Assembly (NCBI GenBank): GCA_014825775.1
Contig: MVAQ01000284.1
Location: 1 to 24,135 of the forward strand
Reading direction: 5' to 3'
Source of the DNA: Krasilnikovozyma curviuscula
Lineage: Eukaryota; Basidiomycota; Tremellomycetes; Cystofilobasidiales; Mrakiaceae
DNA: 24,135 nt
The position numbers and the translations under genes were made by a program. Below are positions 11,215-21,769 of the stretch, piece after piece (the stretch's first letter is position 1; every line of letters begins with the position of its first letter). The notes beneath the pieces are model-generated. The model saw only the letters and a list, made by a program, of their open reading frames with translations, had not been told where the DNA came from and made no database searches.

Positions 11215-13391
11215 ATGGCTCATATGACCGTTAGGCTGCTTCTGTTCAGCAGTAGAAGGAGTTTGTCCAACCAAACGCTGAAGTCGTCTTCTGTCTGCTG
11301 TTGCTGGCCATCGAGGGCGTTCTCAGGGACAAGTACCAGCAAATCTCTGGCACCAGACGTACCAGTTCTATCTCTGTCATCATCCAAAACCAAACTGTCA
11401 GGTTCAGCTTCTCTGTGGACACCAGCCGACCTTCCTCCTATTGACAAGCAATACCTGGACCTCAAGAATGCTCGTGAAGAAGGACATCGGTACCATTCTT
11501 ACAAGGAAGGCAACGGCAAGTATGGAAGGTTATACCTCAATGAAGAGGCGCTGGAAGAGTTCCTGCCTGAGCTGTTAAGGGAAGTCGGAATTGATTCACC
11601 CGGGAAGCACAACACGGTCATCGATGTTTTTGCTGGTATGATATAGGATACCTACTTAAGTTACTGTCTTTGAAACTGATTACTGGCTCATACTGCCTGG
11701 TCGTATTGAAATGTTACTGCTTTGTCCACGCGTAGGTCCCGGCGTAATAACTCGTGCTCTCCTCTCACTGCAACCGGATTCAGTCAGGACTGTGATCGCA
11801 ATAGAACCAGAACAATGCTTTGTAGCGGAGTCAGAGAAGCAAGGGACCTTTCCGGATGGTCTCAAAGTAAGCGAAGTGCCCGCCCGATGAAAGTGCTTGT
11901 GGTACTCATGACCTTACTCCTGCGCAACTGTAGGCTCTCGCTGACATCGATGACAGACTGTCATTTATCGATGGCCGTCCTGCGTTGTTCTCTCGTGGCT
12001 ACCGAGACACAGTGTGGGATACCATCAGGTCTAGATTGGAGCTCAATCCCCACCTACAGCGAAAGCAATGGCGATGGCGCGAGGGTCAGCTGGTTTTTCC
12101 TCTGTGTTCTTCACAAACTCGAAATCTGAACATATATGACTTCTTACTGATCCTGATTTATTGCCTTTCTTCTGTTGAGAACCTATCAGATCCACCAAAC
12201 ATTCATCTCATTGGACAGATACCTGATAATAAACATGGAATTAGCTTCTTGAACTCGCTCATGCATCAGCTCTCTGATCGAACGTCGATTTATGAGTAAG
12301 CCCGGTTTGTCCTCATAGTCGGAGCACGCTGCTATTTGCTGAATTATTGACGGTTCACAGGTTTGGGCAAGTGCAAGTGACTCTTATCTCGCCCAAGAAT
12401 ATCCTCAGAGTCAGTTTCTTTCCTGTTATATTGCCACTCAATGATGGTCTTTCTAATCTTCCCAACAATTTTGCGACGTATTTGATCCTCATCCCCGTAA
12501 CAACCCTAACCACATCGCTAACCTCCTCAGCGACTGGAGGGTAGGAAACCAAAAAGGAAAACAGTTGATTCTGTTCTGATGTCAGCCTTAGCCAAGCCAG
12601 AAACTCTGTTGGAATCAGGCACACTTCCGCAGTACCTCTACGAGTATTACCCAGTCCCCAGGCCATCCAAGAAAGGGAAGGAAAAACCGGTCACGCTTGA
12701 AAAAGATACAAGCATTACTGGAGCTACTGTCTTTCAGCTGAAACCGCTCAAAGAACCATTAATTGACGTCGGAGAATTTAAAGCTTGGGAGTTTGTGTTG
12801 AAGAAAATGTTCCCAAGGATTGCGCGTAGCATCACGCAGGTCATCGAGTAAGTCATCTCCGATACCAGCTCTCGATGAGCTTCTCTCATAGCGGATCTAT
12901 CTCCTCATTGCTGATCTGAATTGCAGCAAGCTTCCAGGAGCAAGCAGTCAGCTGCCCAATTTGAGCAGCAAAGGAGTCAATATCAACACTAGAATCGATC
13001 AAATTAGTCCAGAGGATTGGAAGAAGGTCATCAAAACACTGCTGCAGTGGCCATTCAGACCCCCTGTACGTGATATCTTGTGCTAAGTTTTGATCATTTA
13101 GCTCAAACTTTCTCTCATTTATTGGACATCTAGGAACTCAACTCAACAGAAAATGAATATCTTACCTCTATCGTGCGAGCCAGACGTGAAAACATCGCTT
13201 CGCGACGGAACGGTGACAGTCTTAATGACAACGGCGCAATCGATGAAGAAGTCACAGACGAGTTGGAGAAGGAACTCGCAGAGGACGAGGGGGAGGAAGA
13301 TGAAGATGAAGATGATGACGACGGTTGGGCAGATGAGGATGAGTACGATCAAAATGGTTTCCCAATCACCAATCGATCGCGACGAAGGTGA
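11215..13391 (+). CDS. MTF1: Mtf1/TFB-like protein, rRNA adenine dimethylase fold (probably mitochondrial)
   Basis: Member of the KsgA/Dim1/TFB superfamily, best matching the mitochondrial transcription factor B branch (yeast Mtf1), which helps mitochondrial RNA polymerase open promoters. Exons: 11215-11635, 11736-11866, 11934-12084, 12190-12295, 12361-12409, 12531-12847, 12927-13065, 13134-13391; 523 aa. The N-terminus is basic and Ser-rich without acids (RLLLFSSRRSLSNQ), typical of a mitochondrial presequence. SAM-binding motif I is VIDVFAGPGVITRALL (near 135-150) and the post-II acidic residue is in IAIEPE (E164). The motif IV region reads LIGQIPDN rather than the NLPY type of true dimethylases, which favours the transcription-factor branch. 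WPFRPP near residue 435 fits the family C-domain. The last 60 residues form an acidic tail rich in Glu and Asp, ending ITNRSRRR. The start codon is uncertain because an overlapping upstream ATG exists at 11082. Confidence 0.75.
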
Positions 13392-14284
13392 CGAGGATGC
13401 ACATGTTGTATCGCAAATACCTAGCAATTATACCCCATTTCAGAACGCATATCGCTTTGGCATTGTTATACCACTCAAATGTTACCTTCACCGGGTCTCA
13501 TTTCAAGGATTAATGTGTGAGTAGCTGGCGCGAAAGATTAATGCCAACAAAAAGCGGAAAATGGCCCTATATTGCTGAATCTTTCTTCATAAACGTAGAA
13601 CTCGCTCCTTACGTGTGAAACGAGGAGTTGATGTTCTGTTTGAGCCTGTGGAGGATAGTTTGATAAAGTTTTTGGTTGAACCATTCAAATCACAGAGCTT
13701 CTCAAAATTGCGCCCACTTTTTCCAGACTAGACCAAGTGCAACAAAACCGATGCCTAAATATCTGCAATCAACTTCAGACCCTGAATCCTATTCAATTAT
13801 GCTATTTCTTCACATGCGCGAAAAACTCCCACGCTTGATTTCAAGCAAAACTATATAGTCGTTGACCTGGCTAAGTTTCTTGCCACATAAAATCTCGCAA
13901 CGCCTCGAATCCGCTGCAGTACCAGGAAATTGTAGTGTCTCGCCAGTACTCCTCAAGCAACTCAGCCCAAGTAAGTTCATGATCAATAATAATAGTAGGG
14001 CTCATGATAGGTTGAATGGAAGAATTGGCGGGGTTGATGGGGAGGAACAGCAGCTCATTCAGGTATAATATCAGAACCGACATCGGCAGACAGCACTCAG
14101 TATCAACTTCCAGGTCCAGCACGCTGAACAAGTAGCAGATAGCTCAGTAGCAGGCATTGTTGTAGATCACCGTTGGAAGAAGCAGGGTGTAGGAGGGGAA
14201 TGGCCCAGCAGTTGTGAATTCGAGGTCTGTTTGAACCGGTTACTGACTTGTGCTCTCTCTTGCTGTTCTTTTTGCCAAAACAGA
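13392..14284. other. intergenic region upstream of RPL9, no gene recognised
   Basis: 893 nt between the Mtf1-like stop and the RPL9 start. Open frames up to 86 codons exist on both strands without recognisable motifs. A strong GTAAGT donor sits at 13970, and CAG acceptors lie at 14113 and immediately before the RPL9 ATG (pyrimidine-rich, CCAAAACAG). RPL9 may therefore have a spliced non-coding leader, as many fungal ribosomal genes do. This is inferred from signals only. Confidence 0.45.
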
Positions 14285-15174
14285 ATGAAGGACATCCAGA
14301 AAGGTGCGTGAAACATGTTTGTTGATGGAAGGCGTTTGAAAACTAACTAGGCCGCTCATGCAGTCGAAGAGCTCACCATCCCAGAGGGTGTTACCGTCGC
14401 CCTCAAGTCCAGAATCATCACTGTTGAGGGACCAAGAGGAAAGCTCACCAAGAATATCAGACACATCAACATGGATATTCAACTTGTCAGTAAACTTAAG
14501 GAATAGTCTGGAATTGGGAAGGAGAGGAAACTGACGAAGAAATTTGTGTGCATTAGGTTAAGTCAGCCAAGGCTAACAAGGTTGTCCTCACTGTCTGGCA
14601 CGCTGGACGTAAGCACCTTGCTTGCCTGAACACTGTCCGATCCTTGATCAGCAACATGATCAAGGGTGTCACCGTTGTAAGTCTAAACTACATTCAGTTT
14701 GCCCCTCGTAGCAAACGAAGCAGTTGGCTGATGGCTTCCGACCGTCTCACTTCTGACAATCTTTCGTAATGGCGAATGAATTATAGGGTTTCCTCTACAA
14801 AATGAGAACTGTCTACGCGCATTTCCCAATCAACTGCATCATCGGTGAAGGTGGAAAACACGTCTCCATCAGAAACTTCTTGGGCGAGAAGATTGTCCGT
14901 GAAGTCCCAATGCTCGAGGGTGTCACCATCGCTGAGTCTAAGGCCCAGAAGGATGAAATCATCATTCAAGGTAACGACATTGAGGCTGTTTCCCAGTCGG
15001 CGGCCTCTATCCACGGCGCTTGTTTGGTCAAGAACAAGGATATCCGAAAGTTCTTGGTGTGTTCCATCTTCTGTTCTTCCCGCCGGTGACCAAGGCTGAC
15101 AAGTTCTGCTTTTTTGTCATCAGGATGGTATTTACGTTTCCGAGAAGACCTCGGTGGTTGTGCCAGAAGAGTAA
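14285..15174 (+). CDS. RPL9: 60S ribosomal protein L9 (uL6)
   Basis: Structural protein of the large cytosolic ribosomal subunit. Five exons: 14285-14303, 14364-14485, 14557-14676, 14787-15056, 15124-15174; 193 aa, the usual length for eukaryotic L9. The N-terminus reads [18 protein letters not shown], followed by the first uL6 repeat ([20 protein letters not shown]), [37 protein letters not shown] and the C-terminal [20 protein letters not shown]. It ends [16 protein letters not shown]. Exon 1 encodes only six residues and a third of the seventh codon, a common design in fungal ribosomal genes. It is convergent with the AGTRAP-like gene, with 174 nt between stop codons. Confidence 0.98.
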
Positions 15175-15348
15175 TTGGATCTTTTAGGCGGTATTGGGGA
15201 TGGATGCACTTTCATGATTCAGAATTTGTGGTCGCTTGCAAGGAAACGGCATTATCTGCGCAGGAAGGTCCAACAATGGCTTGCGAGGCTGTGATGCATA
15301 TTCAGCAAGGCGATTCCGGTTCAGAGCAGAGCAGCATCACGACCACAT

Positions 15349-16055
15349 TCATACAGCTTGGTATCCTCCAGGACCTGACTGAGCCTGTTGTTGAGCGGGT
15401 TGCTCCAAATCCCCGCCGGGCATACTGAAGACTGTATTGGGGCAAGATGTCAGTGAGCAGCGAACAGGTGAATGGCAGTATGAGCTCACCTGTCGTTCCT
15501 CTGCCGTTAAACGAGATGGGAGCAGAACCTAAGGGATATCCTGATTCTCGTAGAGCCTTCAGACAGAGAAAGACGGCTGGGATCTGTGCGATACCTCGAC
15601 GAGGGGGATATGGTCAGCTCCCGCGTCACCAACGGGCTCTCACTTGCAGTGGGCGTACCTTCGACAGTCCAATCAGGAACACCGTAATCCACACGAAGAA
15701 TCTGTTTCTGGTACTGTCCAACACCCAGATAAGGTCCATGATGCCAGATCCACCGCACAGCACAGTGAACGTCCTCAGCAGCAGCGCTTCGCTCTGAGAA
15801 GACAATGTGAAGCTCGTAGCTACCAAGCCGAACAGGAAGATGGGCAGATTGTAGTCTGGAGCTCTACTGAAGCTTGAGAGCAGCGATGCTGTGACCTGGA
15901 AGAGCAGCAAAGTCTCTGAAAGGGACACAACTGAGCACGAGTCGTTATGAAATGGAGATGCACCTCTCACACTCACGAATCTCCATCGACCAATTCAGCC
16001 CTTCGATCGCAGGATGGTTCTGCAGACCTTGGAGGCGAGATTGCCATTGGGACAT
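15349..16055 (-). CDS. small multi-pass membrane protein, AGTRAP-like
   Basis: A four-exon gene on the minus strand: 16055-15977, 15915-15659, 15583-15490, 15431-15349; 170 aa, with canonical GT-AG introns of 61, 75 and 58 nt that keep phase throughout. The protein starts MSQWQSRLQGLQNHP. It then has about four hydrophobic segments: TLLLFQVTASLLSSF, LPIFLFGLVATSFTL, LLRTFTVLCGGSGIMDLIWVL and FFVWITVFLIGLSKIPAVFL. It ends with a soluble Gln/Gly/Pro-rich tail (QPAQQQAQSGPGGYQAV). Length, topology and the GGxxIxDLIW segment resemble the angiotensin II type 1 receptor-associated protein family (AGTRAP, PF06396), which has fungal members of unknown role. Membrane protein status is clear from the sequence; the family assignment is tentative. 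It shares a divergent promoter with the lyase gene and meets RPL9 tail to tail. Confidence 0.72.
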
Positions 16056-16466
16056 CTTCACCGATGAGAACGTTGGTACCAAAATGGCGATGGTCGATGG
16101 CGGGACAAAGGAAACGTTTCGCCGCCTCGCTTGGCCTCAAACTGCGACAGCTGAGGTTGCGAGTTTCCACGGTTAGACAAGCTACATAGAAGAAGAAGAA
16201 AATAAAAAATCTTCCTTAATCCTTCAAAGCTGGCTTGAAATGCGAGGTTCAGCAGCCGTGTGGGTCGAAACAAATCCCCCGGGCCGCCTAGCTCGAAAAG
16301 GGTGACCAAGTGATGGTTATCGCTCTCATTCACCCCTTTGAATCCTTTCCTCCGTTCAGCATGATCAGGAAGGGAACAAGCGGCAGGGCCGGCAGTTGAC
16401 TCATAAATACGAGAGAAGAAGCGCTCAGTCTCATCCCCACCTTTCTTCAGACCATCGCCCAGCAAG
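16056..16466. promoter_or_regulatory. divergent promoter AGTRAP-like gene / rhamnogalacturonan lyase
   Basis: 411 nt between two divergent start codons. On the lyase side there is a TGACTCA site (16397-16403, the Gcn4/AP-1 consensus) fused to an AT-rich CATAAATA that could act as a TATA element about 60 nt before the lyase ATG. A minus-strand open frame (16058-16465) is present but resembles no protein. Confidence 0.5.
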
Positions 16467-19346
16467 ATGTTGTCGCTCTTCGTTCCTTTGGTCTTATGGA
16501 TATCTTTGGTTCTGGCGAAGACAAATTGGACTCAAACATCGACTGGAATCACTCTGTGGAACGATCGTGTGTCGTTCGTCATCGTCGCTGCCAATAACAC
16601 TGTTCAAAACTTTACGTTAGATGGAATTGATCTACTGGGACCATTTGGTCATGATGTTACGGGACGAGCAACAACTACTGCTGCGAACACTGAACAAGGT
16701 GCGTATTCCGGCGCCATCAGCGCTGTGCTTCTTTCTCACTGATTTGCACCCAAACCTCCATCAGTTGGGAGCTTGTTTTATGACGGATACTGTGTAAAAT
16801 CTTTAGTCACTTGGTATGTCAGAAATAAATGATTGAACATTTCATTCTGATGGCTCTAGGTACCCGCTCGTAATGCCACGATGGCAGCCAACCCGAACGC
16901 AGCCAATGCTAGGAAAGTGTACATTGGTATTGGAGGGCCAGAGGGTAATGCTACATATCAAGTCCACTACGGGGTAGACAAGACCAATATCTCGTGGGTT
17001 GGCGCGGTGATGTCATACAAATACGTTCCAAGCAACCAAACATTTAACCAGTATTGGTAAGGACTGTTGTTTTCTCTACGAAGAAATTATCTGTACGTTT
17101 TTACTAATGAAATGTCTACGGTCATTGATGCTGCGCAGGTTCCTTAGAGACGGGGAGACTGGGTTCCACATGTTCTCGAGGGCAGCGTATCACAACTACA
17201 ACTATGCTAACAACAACGTAACTGATCTTGGAAACCTTCAGGAGCTGAGAACTCTCATCTCGCCGAACAGTGAGTGATTCCTCTCTGTGATTTTCTCAGA
17301 AATTTTCTTCCATCGTTTACATCTTTGCTGCTCTAGGTAATATGTGGACTCACCTCGTCACGAGTGCAGACCAGTACTCTCAACACCCTTCAGCAGAAGC
17401 AGTTCAAAAAGAAACCGTCATCCAGGTTAGTCCCGATTTCCAAACTTCTTTCATCAGCGAGGACAACGCTGATAGCGTCAATGTCAAAGGACGCATCATG
17501 GTACTTCAACTTGACAAATGATGCATATGTCACCCAAGAGTCATCTTATTTTACAAAGTATTCTTGGACGAATCCTTACAGGAAGCATAAAGCCCATGGC
17601 TTCTTCGCCGATGGATCACAGTCGAATGGTACGGGAACAGCAGGGTTATGGACGGTATTCAACAACTTGGAGAGTAAGTGGCCCTTTTTCTTTCCTAATT
17701 TTCATATCACTGTGACTCTAAGCGCTACAATCACGTTCAGACTACCTTGGTGGGCCCATCCGAACTGACTTACTTGTAGACACAAATATCTACAACTACT
17801 ATTCGGTGAGGCTGTCATCCTTTTGATGATCTAAGCTTTCTTCTAATCTTCCTCTCGCAGTCTAATCACTATGGTGCTTCAACACCCAACATCACCACAG
17901 GCTTTGACCGCCTCTTCGGGCCAACCTACATTTACGCGAACAAAGGTGGAAAGTGAGCCTTTCCGTGCATCTATGACCCTATGTCAGACTCCTAACACTT
18001 CATTTGACAGCCTCACGGACCTCCTCTCCGATGCAGAATCCTACGCTTCCCCCACCTTCGCGTCGGACTTCTACGATTCCATCGCTCCCCTGGTGCCTGG
18101 CTTCGCCCCAGCGTACACGCGAGGAAACGTCTCTTTCAACATCACCCTTCCGGCAGGGGCCAGCAATGCTGTTGCTATATTGTCGGAGAATGGTGCTGCT
18201 CATCAGGACAATATGGCGTATAATGCGAGTCAGTATTGGGCTGAGCTTGGGAGTAGTGGTGTTGGTGGGCTGGTCAGAGTTAAGAGCGGTATCTATCGTA
18301 AGCAGCTGCCTCTTTTGATCCCACTGATGACCTCAGGCTAAGTATCAGATTTTGTAGGATTGACTGTTTATGCAGACGGCATCTTCGGCGACTATATCCA
18401 AGACGACGTCTCTATCCTTGCTAGCACAAACAACATCATTGCCCTTACGTGGGTCCCCACTACACATGGCACCGAGATCTTCCGAATTGGTGTGCCGGAC
18501 AAAACTGCAGGAGAGTTCAAGCATGGCTTTCAGCGGGATCCGACGCATACGAACCATCCGCGAGAGTACCGGGCATACTGGGGCCAGTATGACTTCGTCG
18601 ATGAGTTCCCACAGGGAGTGAACTTCACTGTGGGAACGAGTGTGGAGGCGAATGACTTCAACTACATCCATTACTCAGCTTTTGGTGGAAGCTTTACGAG
18701 ACCTGGATTTATCACTGAGGTAAGCTTCATTCTTGTTTCACATCAGCCGGGCGAACGATCTGATGTTCTCTTTGAACACTCTCTTACTGACTCATTCTCA
18801 CTGTCTGGTTGAAGAATGTCAACCCTTGGTATGTCAACTTTGGACTCAACTCGAGCTCTATGCGCGGAAAAACGGATGCGATCTTCACGGTGCAACTTGC
18901 ATCAGTCAGGTCGAGCGCTGGCAACACCGAGTGAGTCTCTTCGATCGTTTAAGTTCAGAATTATATATCGAAATGAAACTCCATATTTTTCGTTAGCATC
19001 GCCAATTTACCGAACGCGAACGTCACATGGACACTTGAGGTGAACAGGCAGTCAAACGTTACGTGGGAGATTCCTTTCTGGCATTCGAGCTCCAGCGCTT
19101 GGAGATCTGGAATCTCAGGCTATGTGACCGCTCAAACCCTTTACTTTCCGAGTTCTTGGTTGGAGGAAGGAAATAACACCTTCGCGTTCTATCTACCGTT
19201 CAATGTAGTGAGTAGCCACACGTTAGATGTTTCTTCCCGTTTGTGCTCCTCGAGAAGTCTGTAACTAAGTCTTGTTTTTACTCATGTATTATACTCAGTC
19301 TGTGGTTTCTGTGCAGTATGATGCACTTCGTTTGGAGTTGGCTTGA
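16467..19346 (+). CDS. secreted rhamnogalacturonan endolyase (polysaccharide lyase family 4)
   Basis: An extracellular pectin-degrading enzyme that cleaves the rhamnogalacturonan I backbone by beta-elimination. Thirteen exons: 16467-16698, 16765-16793, 16860-17056, 17139-17269, 17337-17425, 17490-17673, 17741-17805, 17861-17952, 18011-18297, 18358-18719, 18815-18930, 18997-19207, 19299-19346; 680 aa. A signal peptide covers about residues 1-17 (MLSLFVPLVLWISLVLA). The catalytic domain shows NDRVSFVI, NQYWFLRDGETGFHMFSRA, HKAHGFFADGSQSNGTG and NYLGGPIRTDLL. A middle domain includes VRVKSGIYRLTVYADG, and the C-terminal carbohydrate-binding-like domain has FRIGVPDKTAGEFKHG, REYRAYWGQYD and VNPWYVNFGL. 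It ends VQYDALRLELA. Many N-x-S/T sequons fit a secreted glycoprotein. Exon 2 is only 29 nt, and its donor is a weak GTAAAA; that junction is the least certain. The family call is firm. Confidence 0.9.
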
Positions 19347-19847
19347 TCTTTGCTGCTCGTAAATGTGATTTTTGCTATGACAGCTCTTTCCCCAATCTAA
19401 ATGCTCTTTCTTCGAGAGAAAACATCGGGTCACATGTCTATGTGGAGTACATAGAAGCCTACATCAGCCGCCATGAAAGAGAAAAGAAATAGTACAAGAG
19501 TAGAGACGAAAGCAGTACGCACCATCAAATAGTACCGACGTTTCAAAAGTACGTCTTTAGTCAAACATCAGAATGAACTCTTGAATGCTATATGTTCAGA
19601 CTAAGCTTTTGAAAATGGATAGAGGTCGGTCGGCTAGAAGGAGCGGTCAGACTTTTCTTTGGCGCTGATTCGCCGGGTTGAAAACCTATCAGGCTCAGCT
19701 CATCCGCTCAGATGTCCGGCCGTACCCTATCGCTTGCTGTCTCTCTAACCGTCGACTCACTTTCCTTGCCCTTTCGCTTTGTTTGCACTCCGTACTTGCT
19801 TTTGCAGTTTCCTCCCCTTCTCTCTTCCATTTGTTTCCCCCCTTTCA
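19347..19847. other. intergenic region, lyase 3' side and dehydrogenase promoter
   Basis: 501 nt between two genes on the plus strand. The right half (about 19740-19845) is rich in C and T, as expected for a leader just before a start codon. No gene or named regulatory motif is recognised. Confidence 0.5.
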
Positions 19848-21449
19848 ATGCCCATTCCCACGCTGAGCCAGACCCCAACCGTCCTGGTCGCTGGAAAAGT
19901 CGTTTGGGTGCTGCAGGACCTGAGAGACAGGCTTGTAGGGTTAGCAAATGTAGTAGTGAGTCCCCCTGACGCTTAGTTTTAGGTGTTTGGGAGCTGTTAC
20001 TGACTTGACGCTTTCGTTTGTCACGGTCAAAGCTGCTGGACTCGGAATCACGAGAAGATTTCATCGAAGACTTGCCCATGAAATACCCAAACTTGGTCGC
20101 AATTTACAGATGCAATGACTCTTCAACACGTATAGGTCACATGGATAAAGAATTCATCTCCATCCTCCCACCGACAGTACGAGCAATCTGTCACAGTTAG
20201 TCCTAATCGTTCCCCTGTCGCTCTGTATTCGCCGCCGGTGCCTCGCCTCAAGTCAATCTCCTGACGCGATTTTTCCAATATTACGTGTCATACAAAGATG
20301 GTGCCGGTTACGACCAAGTCGATACTCATGCTGCTCAGCTTCGTGGGATTGAAGTGTCACACACACCTGGCGCATTGGACGAGTCGACAGCTACCGTCGC
20401 ATGCTGGCTGATACTCGGAGCAATGCGCAACTTTGCCTTGGTATGTTCCATGTCAGCTTTTCTTGGCCGATCCCAAGGGCCTGACAGTGTGTGTCATTTC
20501 TATGAAGGCTCAAAACCATATATCTCACAACAAATGGAAACACACACTCCCCCTTGCGCCGCTCGACCCCGAGCGCAAAACACTCGCTATTATCGGCCTT
20601 GGAGGAATCGGTAAAACTGTTGCACGCCGAATGGCACTGGGATGGAATATGAAGATCATATACTACAACAGACGGAAGCTGAGTGAAGAGGATGAGGATC
20701 TAGGGAGTGGCCACAGGGCGTTATGGAAAGAATCTCTGGAAGGCGCATTGAGAGAAGCTGATGTTGTTAGTCTACATCTGCCGGTGAGTGTCTTTCGAAC
20801 TTTTCATTTCTTTCCTTTTGGGGGGTTCTTTTTTGACACTAATGGCCATTTTAGCTGAACGCTTCGACGAAAGAATCCTTCTCGCATCGCGAATTCGGAT
20901 GGATGAAGACAGGCGCTGTGTTTATAAACACTGCTCGGTAAGAGACTACCTAACATGCTTCACCAGCATCGCAAGCGTAAAGCTGACGATTGCCCATATT
21001 AGTGGTGGGATTGTAGACGAACCTGCACTCATTGAAGCGCTTCATTCTGGACAAGTAAATCTCCCCTTCCGTTGACATCCTTCAGTCTGACCCTGGCGAT
21101 GCTAACCAACCCTCTCCTTGACTTTCCCCCCCCTTAGCTCTACTCAGCAGGGCTTGATGTTTTCCCCTCGGAGCCTGAAGTAAACCCTGCTCTATTAGCG
21201 ATGCCAAACATCCTGCTACTCCCACACATGGGCAGCGCGTCAGCTGAGAGCGGAAGGAAGATGGAGGAGATGGTCGTCAACAACGTTGTCAGTGCTGTAA
21301 ATGGCCTTGGGGTCGTTAACCTTGTAAATTTATTTTATTTGTATTTTTTCCTCTATCCTGTTGCTGAGCACAAATGGACTGATGATCGTTGTGTTGTTGT
21401 TCTTCAGGTTGCAGAGCAAAGAAAATTCTTCAGACCGACCTTGGATTAG
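19848..21449 (+). CDS. D-isomer-specific 2-hydroxyacid dehydrogenase (glyoxylate/hydroxypyruvate reductase type)
   Basis: A cytosolic-type NAD(P)H-dependent enzyme that interconverts 2-oxoacids and D-2-hydroxyacids. Exons: 19848-19955, 20033-20195, 20298-20440, 20508-20783, 20855-20937, 21003-21054, 21138-21323, 21408-21449; 350 aa, the normal family length. Substrate-domain motif AICHNGAGYDQVD precedes the dinucleotide-binding loop GLGGIG (168-173). The catalytic triad is present: Arg258 in FINTARGGIVDE, Glu287 in GLDVFPSEPE and His305 in LLPHMGSAS. The ATG at 19848 is chosen because it opens MPIPTLSQTPTVLVAGK, the expected first beta strand; an earlier in-frame ATG at 19779 would add 23 hydrophobic residues. 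Three consecutive introns end in AAG rather than CAG/TAG. The exact substrate (glyoxylate, hydroxypyruvate, other) cannot be read from the sequence. The gene ends 320 nt before the convergent FTR1 stop. Confidence 0.93.
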
Positions 21450-21769
21450 GAAACAGAGATCTGAACGCAGCACAGTCTAGATAACTTTCAACGAATAGAT
21501 TGCCTTGCCCTGTAGCATGAACAGTTGACCCTGAGATCCAAACGCAAGAGAAAAATGAAGAAATAAATGGATAGTCGTGACTGAATAAAAAACCCAGAAT
21601 AAGTATGGTCATTAGATAAATACCTATCAAAAGAGTGGTAGGCAAAGTGAAAATATTGTACAGGAAATGAAAGGATGGATGAAGTTGAAAGCGAACGTGT
21701 AGCAACCGTCAAGGTCACTCCACCCGCTCTTGGCCCACTCCCAATAATGTTCATATGTTTGATTCAAAT
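21450..21769. other. 3' intergenic region between convergent genes
   Basis: 320 nt between the stop codons of the dehydrogenase (plus) and FTR1 (minus). Two AATAAA hexamers lie on the plus strand at 21562-21567 and 21584-21589. I see no gene. Confidence 0.55.
21562..21589 (+). terminator. paired AATAAA polyadenylation-type signals after the dehydrogenase
   Basis: Two exact AATAAA hexamers 22 nt apart, 113-140 nt past the dehydrogenase stop codon. They are plausible 3' end signals for that transcript. Confidence 0.4.

Noticed and set aside
13871..14131. 86-codon minus-strand open frame upstream of RPL9
   Set aside because: No recognisable family and no supporting splice structure.
14677..14786. 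Possible snoRNA in RPL9 intron 3
   Set aside because: Only a weak TGATGG/CTGA pair is present with poor spacing and no terminal stem.
16058..16465. 135-codon minus-strand open frame in the divergent promoter
   Set aside because: Overlaps the promoter of both flanking genes and resembles no protein; the AGTRAP-like ATG at 16055 lies just past its end in another frame.
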